A stretch of DNA of 64,000 nucleotides, from contig NC_087067.1 of assembly GCF_963678635.1 (NCBI RefSeq), forward strand, positions 45,704,515 through 45,768,514. The letters run 5' to 3'. The notes under the pieces were generated by a model. The model searched no databases, was not told the DNA's origin, and saw only the letters and a program-made list of their open reading frames with translations. Shown one piece after another: positions 35,501 through 50,500 of the stretch (position 1 is its first letter; each line of letters begins with the position of its first letter). Made by a program: the position numbers and the translations under genes. This stretch comes from Symsagittifera roscoffensis. Lineage: Eukaryota > Xenacoelomorpha > Acoela > Convolutidae.

Positions 35501-38500
35501 CAATTTAAAAAAAATTATATTTAGCTTGTGAGCTTTCTACACAAACTTATAGGAATTTAAAGACTGCTAAGTTTTTCATGCTATAAAGGCGTAAGCGAAG
35601 ATTTGATTTAATCCGTTTTAGAAATTGTTTCAAAATAGATTTAGGCGTGCTCCGCTGTCTATATAAACTGTGACTTTTTCAAACTAAATTATTTTTTTAT
35701 TTTACATAGCGTTGGGGATCGATCTAAAAAGAATTCGAAGTTTTTTTTTTGAAATGTTTTCATGTTTTGTTTGAAATTTTCATCAATTGTTTCAATTTAA
35801 AGTAATCGTTAAAGTTAAAATGCAGTCGGAAAATTTACGGCTTTGCCTTAACACTTTGAGTCTTGTTCCTTTTTGCTCCTAAAAAAATTGAAATCTATGC
35901 CAGTATTACAGAAAGTTCCAATTCAACTTTTGTCGTAAGAAGTTTTAAATCTAAACAGAAAACAGTAACTAAACTTTCAAAAAATCATACGCGATCTGGA
36001 TGAAAGAAATAGCAAAAATTAATCTAGACCAGAGGCGGATTTAGGGGGGGATGCGAACGCCCTCCCCTCAGGGATTCGACCCCCTGCCGACCCAAAGGGT
36101 CCCCCCTTTGATACTTTTTCAGAAATTCTTTTTTGGCCGACCGACCCTAAACTTTTTCTAAAGGCGCCTTTGGCGCCATTATATACTAACATTGAAGGGG
36201 AGCGCGCGCCAAAAAAAACGCAATTTTTTTGTCAAAATTTTTTAAAAAGTGCCCAAAATTTCGATTTTTTTTTTGAAATAACGCCCCCCCCCCCTCGAGA
36301 AAATCCTAGATCCGCCCCTGATCTAGACATTCAGATAATATCTTCGAATTATCAATAATGCAGGATCATTTTAAGAGATGGCAAACAATATGTTTATTTT
36401 AAAAATGATGAATATGTTTGTCATAGAGATACTCAAACAGCAAACATTTAACAAAGGATGCATCAGCATGCACATACACATACGCATACACATAACGCTA
36501 GCAGCTATTGGTTTTCTTTTTTATAATTTTTTGGGCTTCCTTGCAAATTTGGTTATCGAATTCTAAAATCTCGTCAACTAGATGGCAGTAAATTTTCTAA
36601 ATTAACTCTAAATTACAAATACACGCAAAGCCTAATTTTACATCACGATAAACCAAAAAAATGAAAAGTTGAAAGATGAAAAATTTCTATAAATGAATCA
36701 TGAAAACAAGAAAGCATAAACCGTGAAGACATCCAACTAGCAATTTATGTACAAAGCTAGTATCTTTCAGCATACACTCATGTCACAAGCTGAGACAATC
36801 TCTTCCATGTTATCTTTTTTCATCTAATTTTTTTTCTGATTTTCCTGCAAATAACGCTAGACACTACCAAAAATCATTGTTTTGACAACAGCATTCAATT
36901 GATGCTCTCAGAACCTTTGCGAAATTTAGACCAAAAAAAAGGAATCGAAGTAGTTTCACAGAATTACAATTTTTTTTCTAGTCAGAAAAATATCCTAAAC
37001 TGAAAGCAATCTTTGGAGGCCGTAAGCGAAATTCTAATGCCTGTAGTCTGCAGTTTAAGATTCATCTTTACACAGAAAAAAAATCGAAAACAAATTTTGA
37101 GTGAACAAATCACTGAAATTATAGACCGATACTATATGTTTTTTGTTTATTTCACATCTATCTATTAACACGCAGTGGTGTTACTCGCATTTAGTTTTTT
37201 ATAGTAAAAATGTTCAATTTTCAATCCTTACATAATAGTTTGACGTGATTGGTCAATTTTACGAATTTTTCGTTTGTGAATGCGATTATATTTTTCACTT
37301 TATTTGATGCTACATTTTTGTTTTTTAATGCAATTAGCTTTTAATGCAAAAGAGTTACAAATTCTGCAAAATTTGTCAAACAAGGTTGCTAATGAAGTCG
37401 AAATTATTGTATTTGCTTCTGCGAAACTTAGATCAATTTAGAAAAACAGAAATTTTAGACCAAATATGCAAAAATACAAAATTCGACATTTTGGCGAACA
37501 TAAAACATGAACATATCTGATATCTGATTAAAACTGGTTACCAAAATTTCAAGCGTGCGCTCATTGTTAGTCTATGAGTCTGAATTTAAATAAGTCTATA
37601 CACATCCGTATCATTCGGGGAATAATGGAGCAGGCTATTTTGTCAGTTTGGTTCTGGTTCTGGTTCTAGTTTGGCATTCCGATATGTGTATAGTTAGGAT
37701 TAACTATAGGCAACCAATCAAATTGCCGAGCTCTTCAAGGTCATGCACGATATGTTACCCTGGGACGACGACATTGATCTCATGATACATTATGATACGA
37801 GAGAAAAACTGATCAAACTGTTCAAGGACGACAGACACTACGGGATCCAGGGACTTCCACGAGTTCAGAATAACGGAAAAATTGTCAAATTGTACTTCAA
37901 TGACTCAGTTAAGGCCGGTAAGATGGTCACTCAAAACTCCCCCTCCCACCTTAGGATTCGATCATCTGAACACCTGAAGGGTTCCCGACTTTTTAGTAGT
38001 TGTTACGACATCTAAGTCTCGTCGGCTAACCCAAACTTCTGAAAAGTCTTCGTGCCGTACAACGTTTAACTGGCCTATCACCCAGAACATGGGTTTCACC
38101 TCATATAGTATACGTCGTATTATTACAAAGTTTATCGGCAATTTTTTGTAATAAGACAAAAGCTGGGAAAAACTTGAACCATGAACCGGAATTCTGAAAT
38201 AGTGATCAGCCACACCCGCGACTTGTAAAGCCTGAATCGAATACTTGTTGCCGCGCCAAAAATTAATATCAACAGAAATAATGAGTTAGATAAATTTGAA
38301 GATTATGTATAATGAGGTATTTGAAAATTATACGTTATGAGACCTAGACAAATCGGACCTAGGTACAAGTGTGACAGAGAGGTCTCAAAAAACTAACAGG
38401 GTCCTAAAGTTCATCAAAGTTGACCATTTTAGTGTCTTGACAACTTGAATTACAGTAATTAATAAGCGCAAACGAGGCAGGTTAATTTCATTTCGGGAAA

Positions 38501-41500
38501 AGTCCGGCCAACGATCGACCGGCGTCCAAATATTTACCTAATTGCTATTTTGCTCAAAAATTGAGTGATTCGGAGCCCTCTGTCATCCTTAGTTATTATC
38601 TGGATCCCTCTTTTATTAGTACATGTACCTTCATTAAGAATTTAATACATTATTCATGTAAGGACACTTTTTGAAGTTTTAGGTCGCAGGCAGTGGAACT
38701 GGCCATACATTGATGTTGAGTCATACATTGAGGAGGACAATCAGATCAAATTAGTCCACAGGTTCGCTTTTTATTTGTAAGAACTATCCAAAATATACTA
38801 TCATCCAATTCACCGAGTGCCTATGGATTCTAATTGTTTATAATGGATTTCTGAGACAAAAAAATCCATTAGAATCCATTACAGATGTAAAATTCAGTCC
38901 CACTAAAAAAAATAGTCCATTATGATTGATTATAATCCAACTATTTTTGGCACTAAAATCCAGTTCTTTAGCCAAGATAGTTCATGATAATTGATTATTT
39001 CTTAAATAAAAATCCATTGTAGTCCATTAGAATCGATTATAATTCATTTTTTAAGAACTAAATTCGAGTATTTTTGCAGAAATTTTGCGAGAAAGTTACG
39101 AAAAGCATGCCAATGTCTTTTCGACATGTTTTTTTACCTACAGAGGGTAAATCGGAGGGGAGGAGGTTCAATCATGACCCCCTCCCAATTCTAGCAAAAA
39201 CAATAAATAAAATCCCCATAACCATGACTCCCCGGGGAGACGATTGATGGTTGTGGTAAGCTGGGAAGGGGTAAACTGGGGAGGCTCAAACATTGGAAAG
39301 GGGGTTATATGGGAGGGGATAAATCGTCAACCCGCCAATTCTACATTAAATGATTTTTTTATCCTTTTCAAACACTACACGACCCCTGCTCAGCACTGGT
39401 AGAAAAAAAAACAGTTAAGTTAAACAAAGTGTTAAACTGCAATAAATTGGAAAGTTAGAGACAAAAAATTTCAGAGCTCTAATGAGAAATGTAACAATTT
39501 ATGAACACGTAAAACGTATCAACTGCAGTAAGCAGGAAAACAGATAACTTAGGAAAAAAGTTGTAAGTTTTTTGAATCAACTCTCAAACATTTATTTTAA
39601 TTTATTATAGGTGGATTACATTGCAGAAAAAAGTTAACAGGATTATAATTCGTTTTTAATGGGTTATAACTATTTTTTTTTAATTTTATTGATACATAAA
39701 AAATTGTAATAAAGTAGCAATTTAATCGATAAGGATCCAGGGCTGTCTTCTTGTTCTAATTTTCGAAGACAGTGAGGAATATATATGCTTGACCTCTTTT
39801 TTTTCATTAAATCAGTTTCCAAAAGAACGTATGTTGCGCGGGATCTGTGTGACAAACTCACCCCTATACAACCCGCATCTAAAAAGTGAAAAGAAATAGA
39901 AATAAATTGTAATGGTTTTTTGCAGTCTAAGAAATGTCAAAATAATCGAGTCCAATGTTGCACTCAGACAACAAAATCGAACAAATAATCGATAATAATA
40001 AATTGTTTGTATCAAATTTAAAACTATTTATAATCCATTTAAAATCAATTAAAATAGATTTTTTTTCTGTTTACTTTTGTTTCGCGTCGTGCAAATTTTA
40101 GCCATAATTTCTGCATTTATCAAATGATTAATGCGGAAATTTCGCAAAGCGACTGATCGGCCTGCTTCATTTATAAACCTAAACATTCTCAAATTGTAAA
40201 CTCGTTCCGTTAACCTTCCCCCTTGATTTTTCCCCCTTACAACCCGCTTACAACAAAGTTTGACCATTTACCACCCTCACAAATGAAACCCCCCCACACA
40301 CACATCTGAATCACCCGTCCACCCTGAACCCTCACCCTCTGCACCCCCTCCACCCAAAGCACCCGCCCCTAACCTTAACCACCCACCCCCCTCACTTGAG
40401 TCAAACATACCCCACCTGAATGAAACCCCCCAACTTGACCACCTGAAACACCCAAGTAACCCCCCACGCCAGAACCAGTCCCCATTCCCCTTTGGGAGTT
40501 GAATTGTTTTGTTGGCGGATTGTTTTGTGGGGGGTATGGTTGAAGTGGGAGACGTATGGCTGAGGTGGGATTGTGATTTCTGATCGGTTTGTTATGATCA
40601 TTTGTTCTTGCTTTGTAGAGAACAGTGTTCCAATCTTGTTTGGGAATGGCGTGAAGTGTGAGTTTGGAGGGGGTGCCTTGTAACTCGGATCTGCACGTAC
40701 ACTTGAACATCGAGATAGCCATTGGTCTGGTTCAATGGAGTTCCATTGCTGCGATGCCAATTCGTACTTCAAATCCTTTGAGTTGTGACTGTAGGCAGCA
40801 TATCGGTTGTGCTTAGCCATTCTGTAGTTTGATTGTTATTGGGTCGTCAAATTCGTTGATGCTTGTTTTTGGGCTGTGTGTAATCTATATACTGCGTTGT
40901 AACATTTACATATATAAATTTTTGTTAATTTTGTTTTTAGTTATGATTTTATATTTATTTTTTTATCGCAAAACCATTTTTGTTTAGTTCTGTTATTTTT
41001 AAAGAGCTACTCAGCCTTGAGTAACTCTCATCAAAAATTGGGAGTGGGTCACAAAGCGGGGATGAAGCACGGTGGGTTAGGCTGGCTATAGAACATGCTC
41101 AGGACGTCCCTTCTGGTTGGTCAGGCCAGGAGTAGGGTATAATTTCGTGCTAGTTTTTTGTGGGGTCCTGTTTTGTGTTTACTTTGTTTGTCTTTTTTAT
41201 TACTGGTTTTTTCTTTTGTTGTTTGGTTGTGTCCTATTCTCAAAAATCAAATTGTTTGGTTTGGTTTTGTCATTTGACTTTTTGGTGTTTTATTCGTCCT
41301 TTTTTGGACTTGTCCTTTTTATGAATAGTCTTCAAAAGATTAAATTATCCAGTTCTTAAGCTGGTTTAATCCGGTTTGAGTACCGTGGGTATTCTTTTCT
41401 TAGTCATGCTGTTAGGTTTTTGCTTTGCGAGTTTAGTAAGCTGCGTTGGTTAGTTTGGATTATTATTCATTTCCTTTCCAACCGGGTTAAAGGAAAGTTC

Positions 41501-44500
41501 GAAACTTGTTAATACTGGTTAGATTTGTTATCAGTGAAAGTTAAAACTGAAATTCATTATTTTAAACAATTCGTCGTGGGCGAGCAGTGCGATTATACAT
41601 AGAATTGTGGGCGATTGAATATTATAAAGAAGCGTCATTAAAAAGCATAGTACTGCTTTCATTTGTATAAAATTACTACAGAAAAATTCAATTTTACTAC
41701 TACTTTGAGGGTTGAAATTATTGATTCAATTTCATTTTATTTAATTTTACTATTTTGGTGAGAAGAAATTATATATATATTATTTTACTGCTGTTTGGGG
41801 GTAATTTTACTGCCTTATTCTTTGCGGTTTGTTGATAGAAGTTTAAAAATTATGAAAAAAATTCTGTTTTTATTCGGTTTTTCTTTTTATAGATGATTGT
41901 GCTCTGAAGGCTAAAGAAAAGAAAACTTTTGATAAAAAATGGTTAGTATTGTTTCGATTTTGTTAGTATAAATTATTCAATTCATAATACTTTAATCATC
42001 GGGAAAGAATATATGGAGGAAAACGTCTTCTGATGAGGTTAGTAGCCAGGTTCAAATTCATACGGTGTATTTTGAATAAGGTTAAAGGGTTTATGATTGT
42101 ATTTGGTGTTATGTATAAATTCTAGAATTGGGACTTCAATATGCTGGAGGAATTCATGTGGGACAACTAGTGGGCGGGATTCTCCTACATTAAAGGTCTT
42201 GGTTAAGGTACAAAAAATAGATCTGTGTGATGAAATCATAATTTCGGTGGATGCCTTGGAAGTTAGTATTTTTAATAAAATATGTGAAGTTAAGAAAGAA
42301 TGTTGAAGGGTATTTGGAATTAAAGAATTGATACCTATGGTGCGGTTGTCGTAATGGTGTATGCAATGTGTAATATTTTTTTCAAATCTGTAGTAAGTGT
42401 ATATATGTGTATGTTTAGTAAGTGACATGATGTCGTGTGAACAGTGCAAATCACGTTCTTTTGGTGTGAGGAAATGAATGGTTAGTGAGAAAATGTTAAA
42501 TTTGCTATAATAAAATTCATAGGCTTGGATATCACAAACTGCTTCTGAAATGATGTGGTCATGTTTTTTGTCTAATAAAATGAGGGTAAAACATAAGGTG
42601 TTCGGATTAAAAATTTTTCTGTTAGTTGTGGATTAGCAAACTTATCGTCATTAAGGAAGTGATCATAGTTAGGGCGTATGATGCCATGATCATAATATTT
42701 GATGGAATAATCGTTAGCTTTAGGTGCGGTTAACATTTTTAATAATTTTTGGTATCCTACGTGTGTAAATTGTCTAGGGGTTAATTCTGAAGTGAGTCGG
42801 AAGAGGTCGTTTTTGCATCTTTCCATTTCTTGTGATGTGTTAATGAGTGATAAGCAAAGTGGGTTTGAGAAGTGGTAAAATGATATCCAATGGAGGGTGG
42901 TAATTAATACGTGTTCATCGACTTAGTTTGGTTGTTCGTGGTTAGCGTCGGAATAAGCATACGTATATTTGGGGAAAGGAAGGTAAACAGATTCGAAAGT
43001 ATTCTTTAGTATTTGAGTGGTTAGGATGATTAATGTATGATTGTGCTGTTCCGGTTTGAGAGGGAAATGGGTGATTTGGGAATTTCCTTTTGAATGTTCT
43101 GTAAGCGCGGTTCGTACTGGATGAAGATTGGTTGGAAGTGGAAGATTGGTCTAGAGAAGGGGTGTATTTTGAAGAGGATGTGGGAGTTGGTTGATTTGAT
43201 GATGTTATGGATGATGATAGTTGATGAATGGTTAGGGTCTGAAGGTGCTGTAATTGTTGTTGGAGTGTTCTTAGATTGCTTAGTTCATATGATGTTTGTG
43301 TGTCATCTGGGGAACTATTGTTGGACGTTCACTGGTGAAAGGGGAGTACGTAGGCGTCACGTTGGAAATATGAGAGGGAGTCGAAGGAGAATCATCTCTG
43401 GTTTGGGAGTGGATCGGTTGAAAAGGGGGTTGGGAAAAAGTAGACGTTCTGGGTTCAGAGTTTTTGATTTCATCTGGGGTTTCTAGGTCAGAAATTTCGA
43501 ATTGAGAAATTGTGTGGTAAAGGGTGATATTCGAATTGGTATCAGAATCTATGCCAGATGAAGTGTTAATATGGGGTGATTCAGGTGGAGGAAAAACAAA
43601 AAATTTGATGATGGTGATATTGTTTTGGAGACTGGCTGGTGGGAAATTGAGCGGTGAAGGGATCCAATTTGACGGCTCAGCGTGGGCTAAAAAGATGATT
43701 ATTCTGAGAACGAAAACTCGTGGTGTGGGGTTGTTCGATTATTTGTTCATATGTATAGTCATTTTGGTATTGTTGTGTCACTATATGGTGACTTGGGCTT
43801 CGTGGAAATTTAGGTCATGAAGATATGATATCTGTGAATGTCATGTTTCGAAAATTTCGTGGTACTAATGATAATGGATTGTTGTGATGTGTGTTTGTTA
43901 GTTGTGGTGCTGTAGGTGTTGTATTTGTGTTGTTTTGCGAATCGTCATATGTTTTTTGGTGTAGTTGATAATTTTGTATGGTATTCTTTTTATTTGTGCA
44001 ACTAAAAGTATTCTATTTATCGATGTAGAGAAAATTCCAAAAAAACCTGCAAAAAATATGCGTGCTACGCTTGCTTGTCTGTTTACTTGTGTGTGTATGG
44101 CACGTATAATATAGATTCTTTTTAAAAGAGAGGACAGAAGTCCGATAAACTTAAACATTGCGTAAAATGTAGTCAATCTTTCTAAGATGTAATAGGGCCA
44201 TCCTACCTAGGCAAGAAATTCGTTTTTCAAATTTACGAGAATAAAAATTTTGATTGGTGAAATATCTTGTGGTCTATATTTTTCGCCATTTAAGTAATTG
44301 TAACCTTTGGTGTCTTTAAAATATCCGCTGTAGTCTTGTGAGTAAATATCTGAAGAACCTGCTGTTTCTGAAGTTTGCGTAAATTTTGATCTATTGATTG
44401 TCGTTGTATTGTGTCCATTTTTGTAAGTAATTCTCGAAATTGTTGTGTAGGAATGTGATGTTGTATATCAGAATTAGATTATATGTCAATCAATTGTAAA

Positions 44501-47500
44501 TCAATAATTTGCGGGCAATAGCTCTAATGCTTTCAAGTGAAAACTTTGTTAATAGTTGCATTAGTTTAGTATGGTGGTGTGAGTAGATAATAATTATCTT
44601 CGTCGGGGCTTAACTGTACTACGTTGTGGCTATTTTTTGATCCACATTGGACTGCTGTATCCCAAAAATAAGTTCTTAGTGAGAGTGCATCGACAAAATT
44701 TACTTTATTTTTGTAAAATATTGGGATTTTTTCGAGCATCGTTTATCTCGATATAAAGATGATACTTTCTTGGTACAAGTGTAACACCTTAAAATGTTTC
44801 CTTCATAGTCCAGGAAGTAGGATCTGTTTCCGGATTATGATTATCCTGCATAGAGTATTTTTAGAGCTGCTAATGCGAGTGATTGTAGAATATGTGTTTT
44901 TCAAGTTCGCATAATTCATGTAGTGTTTCTAATTCTGATAAGGACATTTCTTGAAAATTTCTGCTTATTGTGTAATCTAATTTCATATCTAGTTGTCTGT
45001 CATAATGAATTGCACCCAACTAGGCGTTGTTCATTAGTGATAGTTCTTGCAAGCGTGTACTATCTATATCTTGTGGTTTTATTTTTCCACCAATGTTTAC
45101 TGTGTTTTTAAGGAGGTTTATTGGTATGTATGAGTTTCCGTCATTTGCTGTATGATGTGTTGCATCTGGATTTCTTAATACTTTTGCTGTATTTATACCA
45201 AAACCTTCTTCATGATCAACAAGAAATTCTGAATACTGTGTCTAAAAGAGTGGTTTATTGTATTTGCATGCAAGTTCTGTTTCTGGATAAGATTGGAAGC
45301 GTGTGAACTTGTTTTCTATACTGTGAATATTTCTAATTTTATAATTCCTATGTGTGCTTTTTCCAGGGCTTACGTTGTCAAAAAAGTGGGTTCAATAAAA
45401 TTTTTTTGATGAAATTTTATCATTCTGGCGTGTATTTTTGCTACTTGAAATGTGGTTCAAATGTCTTCAGGAAACCAGACAATTGTTGCTTGCGTTCGAG
45501 TGGTAGGATTTTGCCCTTGGTCATTTTTGCAAGGGAGTCTGGTTCCTTGGTAAAGTATATCCTTCCGTGTGCACCAAGGATCTTCTGTAACATAATCTTC
45601 CGTGTGCGCCATGGTATGGAAATTTATCGTCTAGTCTAAATTGGCCTTGGTATTTTTTAAGTTGGACTGGATGTGCGGAATCTGTGAAAACTTGATAGCT
45701 TAATAATTTCCTGTTTGTGCCTTTGTTCGATGCGATTTTTAATCTGAGTAGTTCCTTTTTACAATCTCCAGGGTTGAGATGTAAAAGTCTTTCAAAATTG
45801 CTTTGATAGAAAGATTCATGATCTAATCTGTTTTTAATTCCATTTGAGACTTGTGAACAATGTACTTTCTTTTCGCAAAATGTCGCTGTGATATTATATC
45901 CTGTTAGTGTTGTAGTTTGTGCTTTTGAGTACAACGTAGCTATAATATTTGTAGTGTCTATAGCTTGTGGTTCGGATGGTGGTGCGTTATGAAAATTATG
46001 TATCCGATTGTCCTTTTAGTGTATCTATCGTATTTGTAGACAATTTTTGTTGTGACAAATGGGGGAGGTAAAGATTGAGCTGTTATATTTGGAGGGGCTA
46101 GGGGGAATGGATGTTGAACGTTTTCATATAGTTTGACTGTGATTTCGGATTTGAGTGTCAAAATAGCGTGTTGTAGTATTTGTATGTTATGTTCTTGTAT
46201 ATCTTTGTTAATATCGTGTCTATATTGTAATCTGTTTAGTGCCCAGTTGTGTATCCTGCTACTTTCTTGATGTTGACCGAATAATGGAAGAGGTGCTACG
46301 AATGTATTCCCATCTAATCGTAGGGATGTATTATTAGATGATTGTTCTTGATATCGAGCGTCGAGATTTATAGGAAAATTCAGAGGAAAAAGTGTTGGTG
46401 ATATTTGTTTTATAGAAGGTGTTGAGGGAAGTGCAAGTGTTTCTGGTAATGTAATATTGTTGTATCAGATAAAACGTCAATTGGGTCGCTTACTAAACTT
46501 AGTTCACCTCGAGTGTAGGTGTGTGTAGCCCATTAGGGAAGACGTTCTGTAGTTGCTGGGGGAATAGAAGGGTTTTCTCGAATTTTTTTGATGTGGGAGT
46601 TGAACCTAAGTAGTCTGATGGTATATTTGAAGTGCTTTGTTGTGAAGCAATTGGGGGAGTATCTGGAATTGTACTACTAGAAAGATCTAGAGGATTTGGT
46701 GTTGGTGATTCAGGTATATTAAAATTATTTCTTGGGTTTTGGAAATTTCTATTTCGTCTTGCATGTATAATTTGTCTATTTATTTGGAGTGTGTTTTTAT
46801 TTTGATTTATGTGTCTTACTCTATCAAGGTCTTGTTGGAGAGGGCGGCATATGTTATATGTTGGTTCGTATTGTGGTTCGCTTGAAGGTGCGCGGCGAAC
46901 GACTAGTGGTTCGGACAATCGTGCGTGTCTTTCTTCAAAAGTATATGGATTGTCTTGAAAAGAAATGCGTGTTGATGATTGTGGGTTTTGAGTATTTTTT
47001 GGCGTTATTGCAGGCTCTTGGGATGTTGTCGATTGGGACAGGTGTGGTGGTTGTTGTTTAGCATTTTTGGAAAAACTTAAAATTAGATTTTTTTTGCAGA
47101 AATTTTATGTTTGTTGTAGTATTCTTCGGAGAAAAGAATTAAAAGTATTGTTGCTAATGCGAATGTGACGAGTGCCGTTCTTTACTTTTGAACATTGTAA
47201 TTATGAGGGATGTCAAAAATGTGAGAAAAATTATGAAAAGCAGAAAAACATCGGTTCTACTAAATAGATGTTGAAACATTAAAAGAGTTTTTGAATTTTC
47301 GTACCTGTGTAGGTGATCAAGGATTTTGGCAAGAATTATATAGGCTTGGAATAAGGAATAAAAAAAGAAAAATGTGCAAAAAAATATTAGGAGGAGTATT
47401 AAAATTTCAAAGGTATCAGCTGAAAATATTAAGAAAAATTTTAAAAAGATAGAAAGTTTTATGAGAAAAATTGAAAAAATTCGTTGAAATTTGTTAACCG

Positions 47501-50500
47501 TCGTAGAAAGAAGCATTGAAAACTGATTAGCTCTGCCGAATTTTTTTTTTGAGGCTTAATTCGAGTGTGGTTGCATTATTTATTGGTTCTTTGACGAGTG
47601 GGTTGGGTTTTGACAAATTTTGTTGAGGAGTTATTTTACGGTGCTCGGGAGGTCTTCTTGGTTTTGTTTTTATTTGTTGGATAGTTGGGGCTATCCATGA
47701 AATATTTGAACCTTAGGCTTAATTAATTTTTTTGCTTTGGGGAACTTTGAGGTCTAAATCGGGAAAACATTGTTGATCTTTGTTCTACTTGATAGGGTAG
47801 GGTTGTAACTTTGAGGTTTTGTTTGTTTCAGTTGTCAGGTTTTAGCTGTTTGCTTATTTCTGACCTGGAAGTCTTGAAGTTATAGTTATAGATACGCTTG
47901 AAGGTTATTATTTGTCGGCTAATAAAGTCCTGCTGTTAAAATGAGGTGATGGATCGGGAAGATTTCTATTGGTTGGGTTTGAACTAGATTTGTTCGAGTG
48001 CTTTTTCAGCATGAAATTGAGAAATTGTACTGTATTCAAAATGATTCAAAGTGGTGAAAATGTTCAATAAAAATAAAGTGGTTTCTCTATTTCGACTTTC
48101 ATTAGTATTTTAGATTGTGGAATGAATGTTTTATAATCCTTTCGTGGTTGTTTTCGAAATTTTGATGATTGTCTATGTTCAGATTTTTCTTTATGATCTT
48201 GTGGTAGAGTTTTTTCTATAAGTTTTCTATTTTTTTTGTTGGAGTGGTTTTGGATTAGAATTTATATTAGTATTTTGATTTTGTTTAGAGTCTTAATTGT
48301 TTTGAATAATTTTTAGTCCTGTGAAAGAGTATAATTGAGTTAATTTGCGAAGGGCACACTCGTTTGGATTTAAAGGTAGTAGATTATTTCGGTGTTGAAC
48401 AATTTATTTTTTGTTTAGATCTAAAAAGTTTGTATGTTACATCAATGGGTTTATCAATTATTTGGTAAGGTCCTCTTGGGAGTGGTTGTAGTTTTTTGGA
48501 TATTCCTTTTTGGGTTGTAAATTTTAAAATTAAAATAAATGTTCCCACTTTTAAATCTGTAGCTGGTGTAAATCGTGAATTGATTTGGGAATTTATATTT
48601 TGTCTTTGTAACAATTTTTTTGCTTCAGAAGTGTTTCATTTCCTAGAGTGATGATGTCAGCTTCAATTGTTTTGGTTTCATTTTTGTACAAAGATTTTAG
48701 TTGTCTGATAAATTAGTCAACGTTTTCATTTTTGTAGTAATTCTAGTGTAATTTTTCCTGTAGTGTAAGTTTTGAATCATTATTCAATGGGCCTGATAAA
48801 TTTATATCATCAGTCAAGTTTTCTTTTTCTACTAAAGGGAGTAGATCTTTTCTATATGGTTGTTGTCTAATTTGTTTTGCTGAGTATTGTTTTTGATCCA
48901 TTTGGAGTATGGGATTGGTTTAAATGTAGCTTTACCTAGTATATCAATTTCAAAGTGGTTGTTTTGACAATCTAAAGATAATGGAAAAAAGTGTAAGTTG
49001 TTTATTTGTGTTTGATCTATGTCAATTTTTACTGCATATTTACATTCTAATCATGAAGAAGTTTCATCTTTTGCAAGAAAAAATTTAATGATTTGTGGTA
49101 TTTCAACTTTTTTGTTACCAATTCGGGTGGTGTGTTTCTACTAATAGTATCAGGTAGTGCATGATTTTTTCCTGCTGTCCATACTATGTGTAAGTTGGGG
49201 AATTTTATTAAAATTAATTGAAATCTATAAACTATATGGTTTGGGTTCGATTTCTGGGTGAATAAAATTATTATGGTCTTATGATCTGGAAATAAGAATT
49301 TTGGATGTTTTGATCCAAGTATTAAAAATTCATATTCTGTAAGAGTATATATAATGTCTGTGCATTCTCTCATAAGGGGTAGAGAGTCCTAATTCAGCTT
49401 GTGTAAATAGCCTAGAGATTGCTGAAATGAGGTTCATTTTATTTGTTCCAATGTGAGATTGTAATAATGCTGCGCCGATGCCAAATTTTGAAGCATCGCA
49501 CATTGCATAATATGGTTGATCGGGATCTGGAAGTGCGTTTGAAATTTATTCTGTGAGAAAGTTTTTGATTTCTTCGAATCGTGTTCGTTGTTTTGTCGTC
49601 CGTTCGAAATTGTTTTGTTGACTAAGAATGTTGTAGAATGGTCCATAGTATAATTGCATTTTATATACAAATTTACTTAAGAAGTTTAACATTCCGAGAA
49701 TTCCTTGGATTTTTTTTTGTTAGATGGTGGTTGAAGTTTTTGGATTGCAGTTGTTGTAATTAGATCTGTGATAATTTGATCTGTTGTTAGAACAATCTCG
49801 TGATCTTTTGTTTTGATATCTTTGATTTCGAATATTTGAGTAGTTTCTATTCCTATTGATGGAATAATTTCTATTTCTATGGTACGAAGAATTTCTTGAG
49901 GTATCATTGGAATAGTGTCTACTCCTGGAGTGTGAATGGGAACCGGTTTCAAATGAAAATTCTGGTCGGTTTGATTTCGATTGTGAATAGTTGTATCGAT
50001 AATGTTTATTTCGACCATTTGATCGACTACATCTGTTTTGTGAGAAATTACGTGAGTTTCTTTGGTTTGGTGATCGTCCTCTGTAGTTGGAATTACAAGG
50101 TGATTGATTTCTAGAATAATTTGAACTATTTGGTAGTGATTTTCCTATTATTACCGTGAAAATTTTTGTTAGCTAGATTTTGATCTTTCTTCTTATACTG
50201 AAGAAATAATTTATTTGGTTCTCTGTATTTTGTGGTTCATTTTGGTTGTCTTGCTGTTTTTGTTGGCATTCATCAATGCTGTGTCCGTATCTTTGGCGAT
50301 AGTTACACCATTTTTCAAACGATGATTTGGGTTTTTCTCGTATATATTTAAATTATCACGGATATGTCAGTATTTGAGTCTTGTATATTATTTATTTGTG
50401 TAGTAGTGGTTTGAATGTTACTTACATATTGTAGCTTGAGATTTTTTGTTTCTTCTAGTTTCATAGTGATTTCTGCATGTTCTATTTTATCAACTACATT

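Noticed and set aside
43094-43820. plus-strand frames opposite the envelope-position region
   Set aside because: They are shadows of the minus-strand element, with low-complexity composition and no domains.
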